Source of the DNA: Pseudogymnoascus destructans
Lineage: Eukaryota; Ascomycota; Leotiomycetes; Thelebolales; Thelebolaceae
Length of the DNA: 64,000 nt
NCBI RefSeq assembly: GCF_001641265.1
Contig: NW_020167533.1
Span: 434,001 to 498,000, forward strand
Direction of reading: 5' to 3'
The notes beneath the pieces are model-generated. The model saw only the letters and a list, made by a program, of their open reading frames with translations. It was not told where the DNA came from and did no database searches. Every line of letters starts with the position of its first letter. Position 1 is the first letter of the stretch. This document shows positions 63,476-64,000 of this stretch, piece after piece. Made by a program: the position numbers and the translations under genes.

Positions 63476-64000
63476 TTATATAATTATCGTCCCATGAAGC
63501 CCAAACTTTCTTTCCCACTTTGTCGCTACCGCCGGCTTTTCTGTTCGCTGGCTTTGATCATTGTCATCTTCGTCGTCCTCGTTTTCTTCACCCAAAGCTG
63601 GTTCATCAACCTTAACTTTGATGCCATACTCTCGAATGCATCCGCAGAAAGGCTTATTTTGGGCCTGGTCTCCAATTTCCCTCAGCTTCGCAGACAGACG
63701 TGCAGCTGCTTGTTTGGGAGTAGCCTTTTTAATACTTTCCAATGAGTTTGGATCTCGCTCCACAGGTGCTTTTTGGGGGGGTGGTTCGACTGCAGGCGTT
63801 TCTTCGTCACTATCTGGCGGCTGTTCCCCAGGTCGAGATATACGCTTCTGGGGGATCTTAGGAGGTGGCGAAACGTCTCGTGACAAGTTGGGCGACTCTA
63901 GTGACCGCGGGAGAAGGATCTTTCCTTCGGCGCTGTTCAGGTAAGCAGCCTTGCTTTCCTCCAAGTCGCCCCATAGCACAAAGAGCCTCTCGCGCACAGC
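63476..64000 (-). CDS. Unknown protein, C-terminal part (runs off the window)
   Basis: A minus-strand frame of at least 174 codons enters from the right window edge and ends at 63476. It begins (visible part) with RERLFVLWGDLEESKAAYLN. A Pro/Ser-rich segment (SPPPKIPQKRISRPGEQPP) and a short helical part (AAARLSAKLREIGDQAQN) follow, then an acidic stretch (EENEDDEDDNDQ) and KWERKFGLHGTIII at the end. It is likely cytosolic or nuclear and largely disordered. I do not recognise the family. The start and most of the gene lie outside the window. Confidence 0.5.
   Translation of the reverse strand, partial: AVRERLFVLWGDLEESKAAYLNSAEGKILLPRSLESPNLSRDVSPPPKIPQKRISRPGEQPPDSDEETPAVEPPPQKAPVERDPNSLESIKKATPKQAAARLSAKLREIGDQAQNKPFCGCIREYGIKVKVDEPALGEENEDDEDDNDQSQRTEKPAVATKWERKFGLHGTIII

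Overview
The window looks like a chromosome segment of a filamentous ascomycete (Pezizomycotina). The basis is many short introns (about 45-90 nt) with GTRNGT donors, CTAAC-type branch sites and AG acceptors, together with conserved fungal genes: Edc3, a U-box cyclophilin, an Nup53-type nucleoporin, Fmp46, Swd2, Oac1, a type II membrane GH3 beta-glucosidase and an ErgS remnant. No genus can be fixed from the sequence. Gene-rich, GC-rich islands alternate with AT-rich blocks of transposon debris.

Layout. 1-8066: two near-identical copies of an unusual hAT-like element. It encodes a transposase (one in-frame TGA), an unknown 328-aa protein and a spliced, divergent histone H3 whose tail has Arg at the K9 position. 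8937-13492: a two-PH-domain protein and Edc3. 13493-21461: transposon graveyard with solo LTRs of two families, RIP-like retroelement remains, a minisatellite, a 24-bp perfect hairpin and a pogo/Fot1-like element split by a solo LTR. 21610-28036: U-box cyclophilin and a large Zn2Cys6 regulator. 28340-35235: fragments of a regulator and a sugar transporter, a solo LTR, a nearly intact pogo/Fot1 element with 45-bp inverted repeats, and a decayed hAT transposase. 35700-45656: Nup53-like, Fmp46-like, a 999-aa RRM protein and the GH3 enzyme. 45720-47050: pseudogenes (RTA1-like, Zn2Cys6). 47054-49409: a trypsin-fold protease gene abutting a 365-bp perfect palindrome that carries the promoter and first exon of an 80-aa gene on both arms. 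49410-52700: degenerate repeats, a hAT-type MITE and nested solo LTRs. 53210-54082: TmpA-like pseudogene. 54312-60941: NAD(P)-binding protein, a DUF7702-like membrane protein, Swd2 and Oac1. 61286-62930: a rearranged AspRS-DUF2156 (ErgS-like) pseudogene. The window ends inside an unknown minus-strand gene.

How things fit together. The conserved genes are housekeeping and show no shared pathway: RNA decay, splicing, nuclear pore, Set1/cleavage complex, mitochondrial transport. Two loci stand out. First, a DNA transposon carries its own histone H3 variant. The visible substitutions at K9, K14 and K56 suggest, as inference, a way to escape or rewrite host chromatin silencing. Second, the 365-bp palindrome should yield a hairpin or convergent transcripts through a small gene next to a protease. 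Nested solo LTRs with exact target duplications, and TGA stops in all three DNA-transposon transposase genes with recognisable coding frames, give a relative history of invasion and decay.
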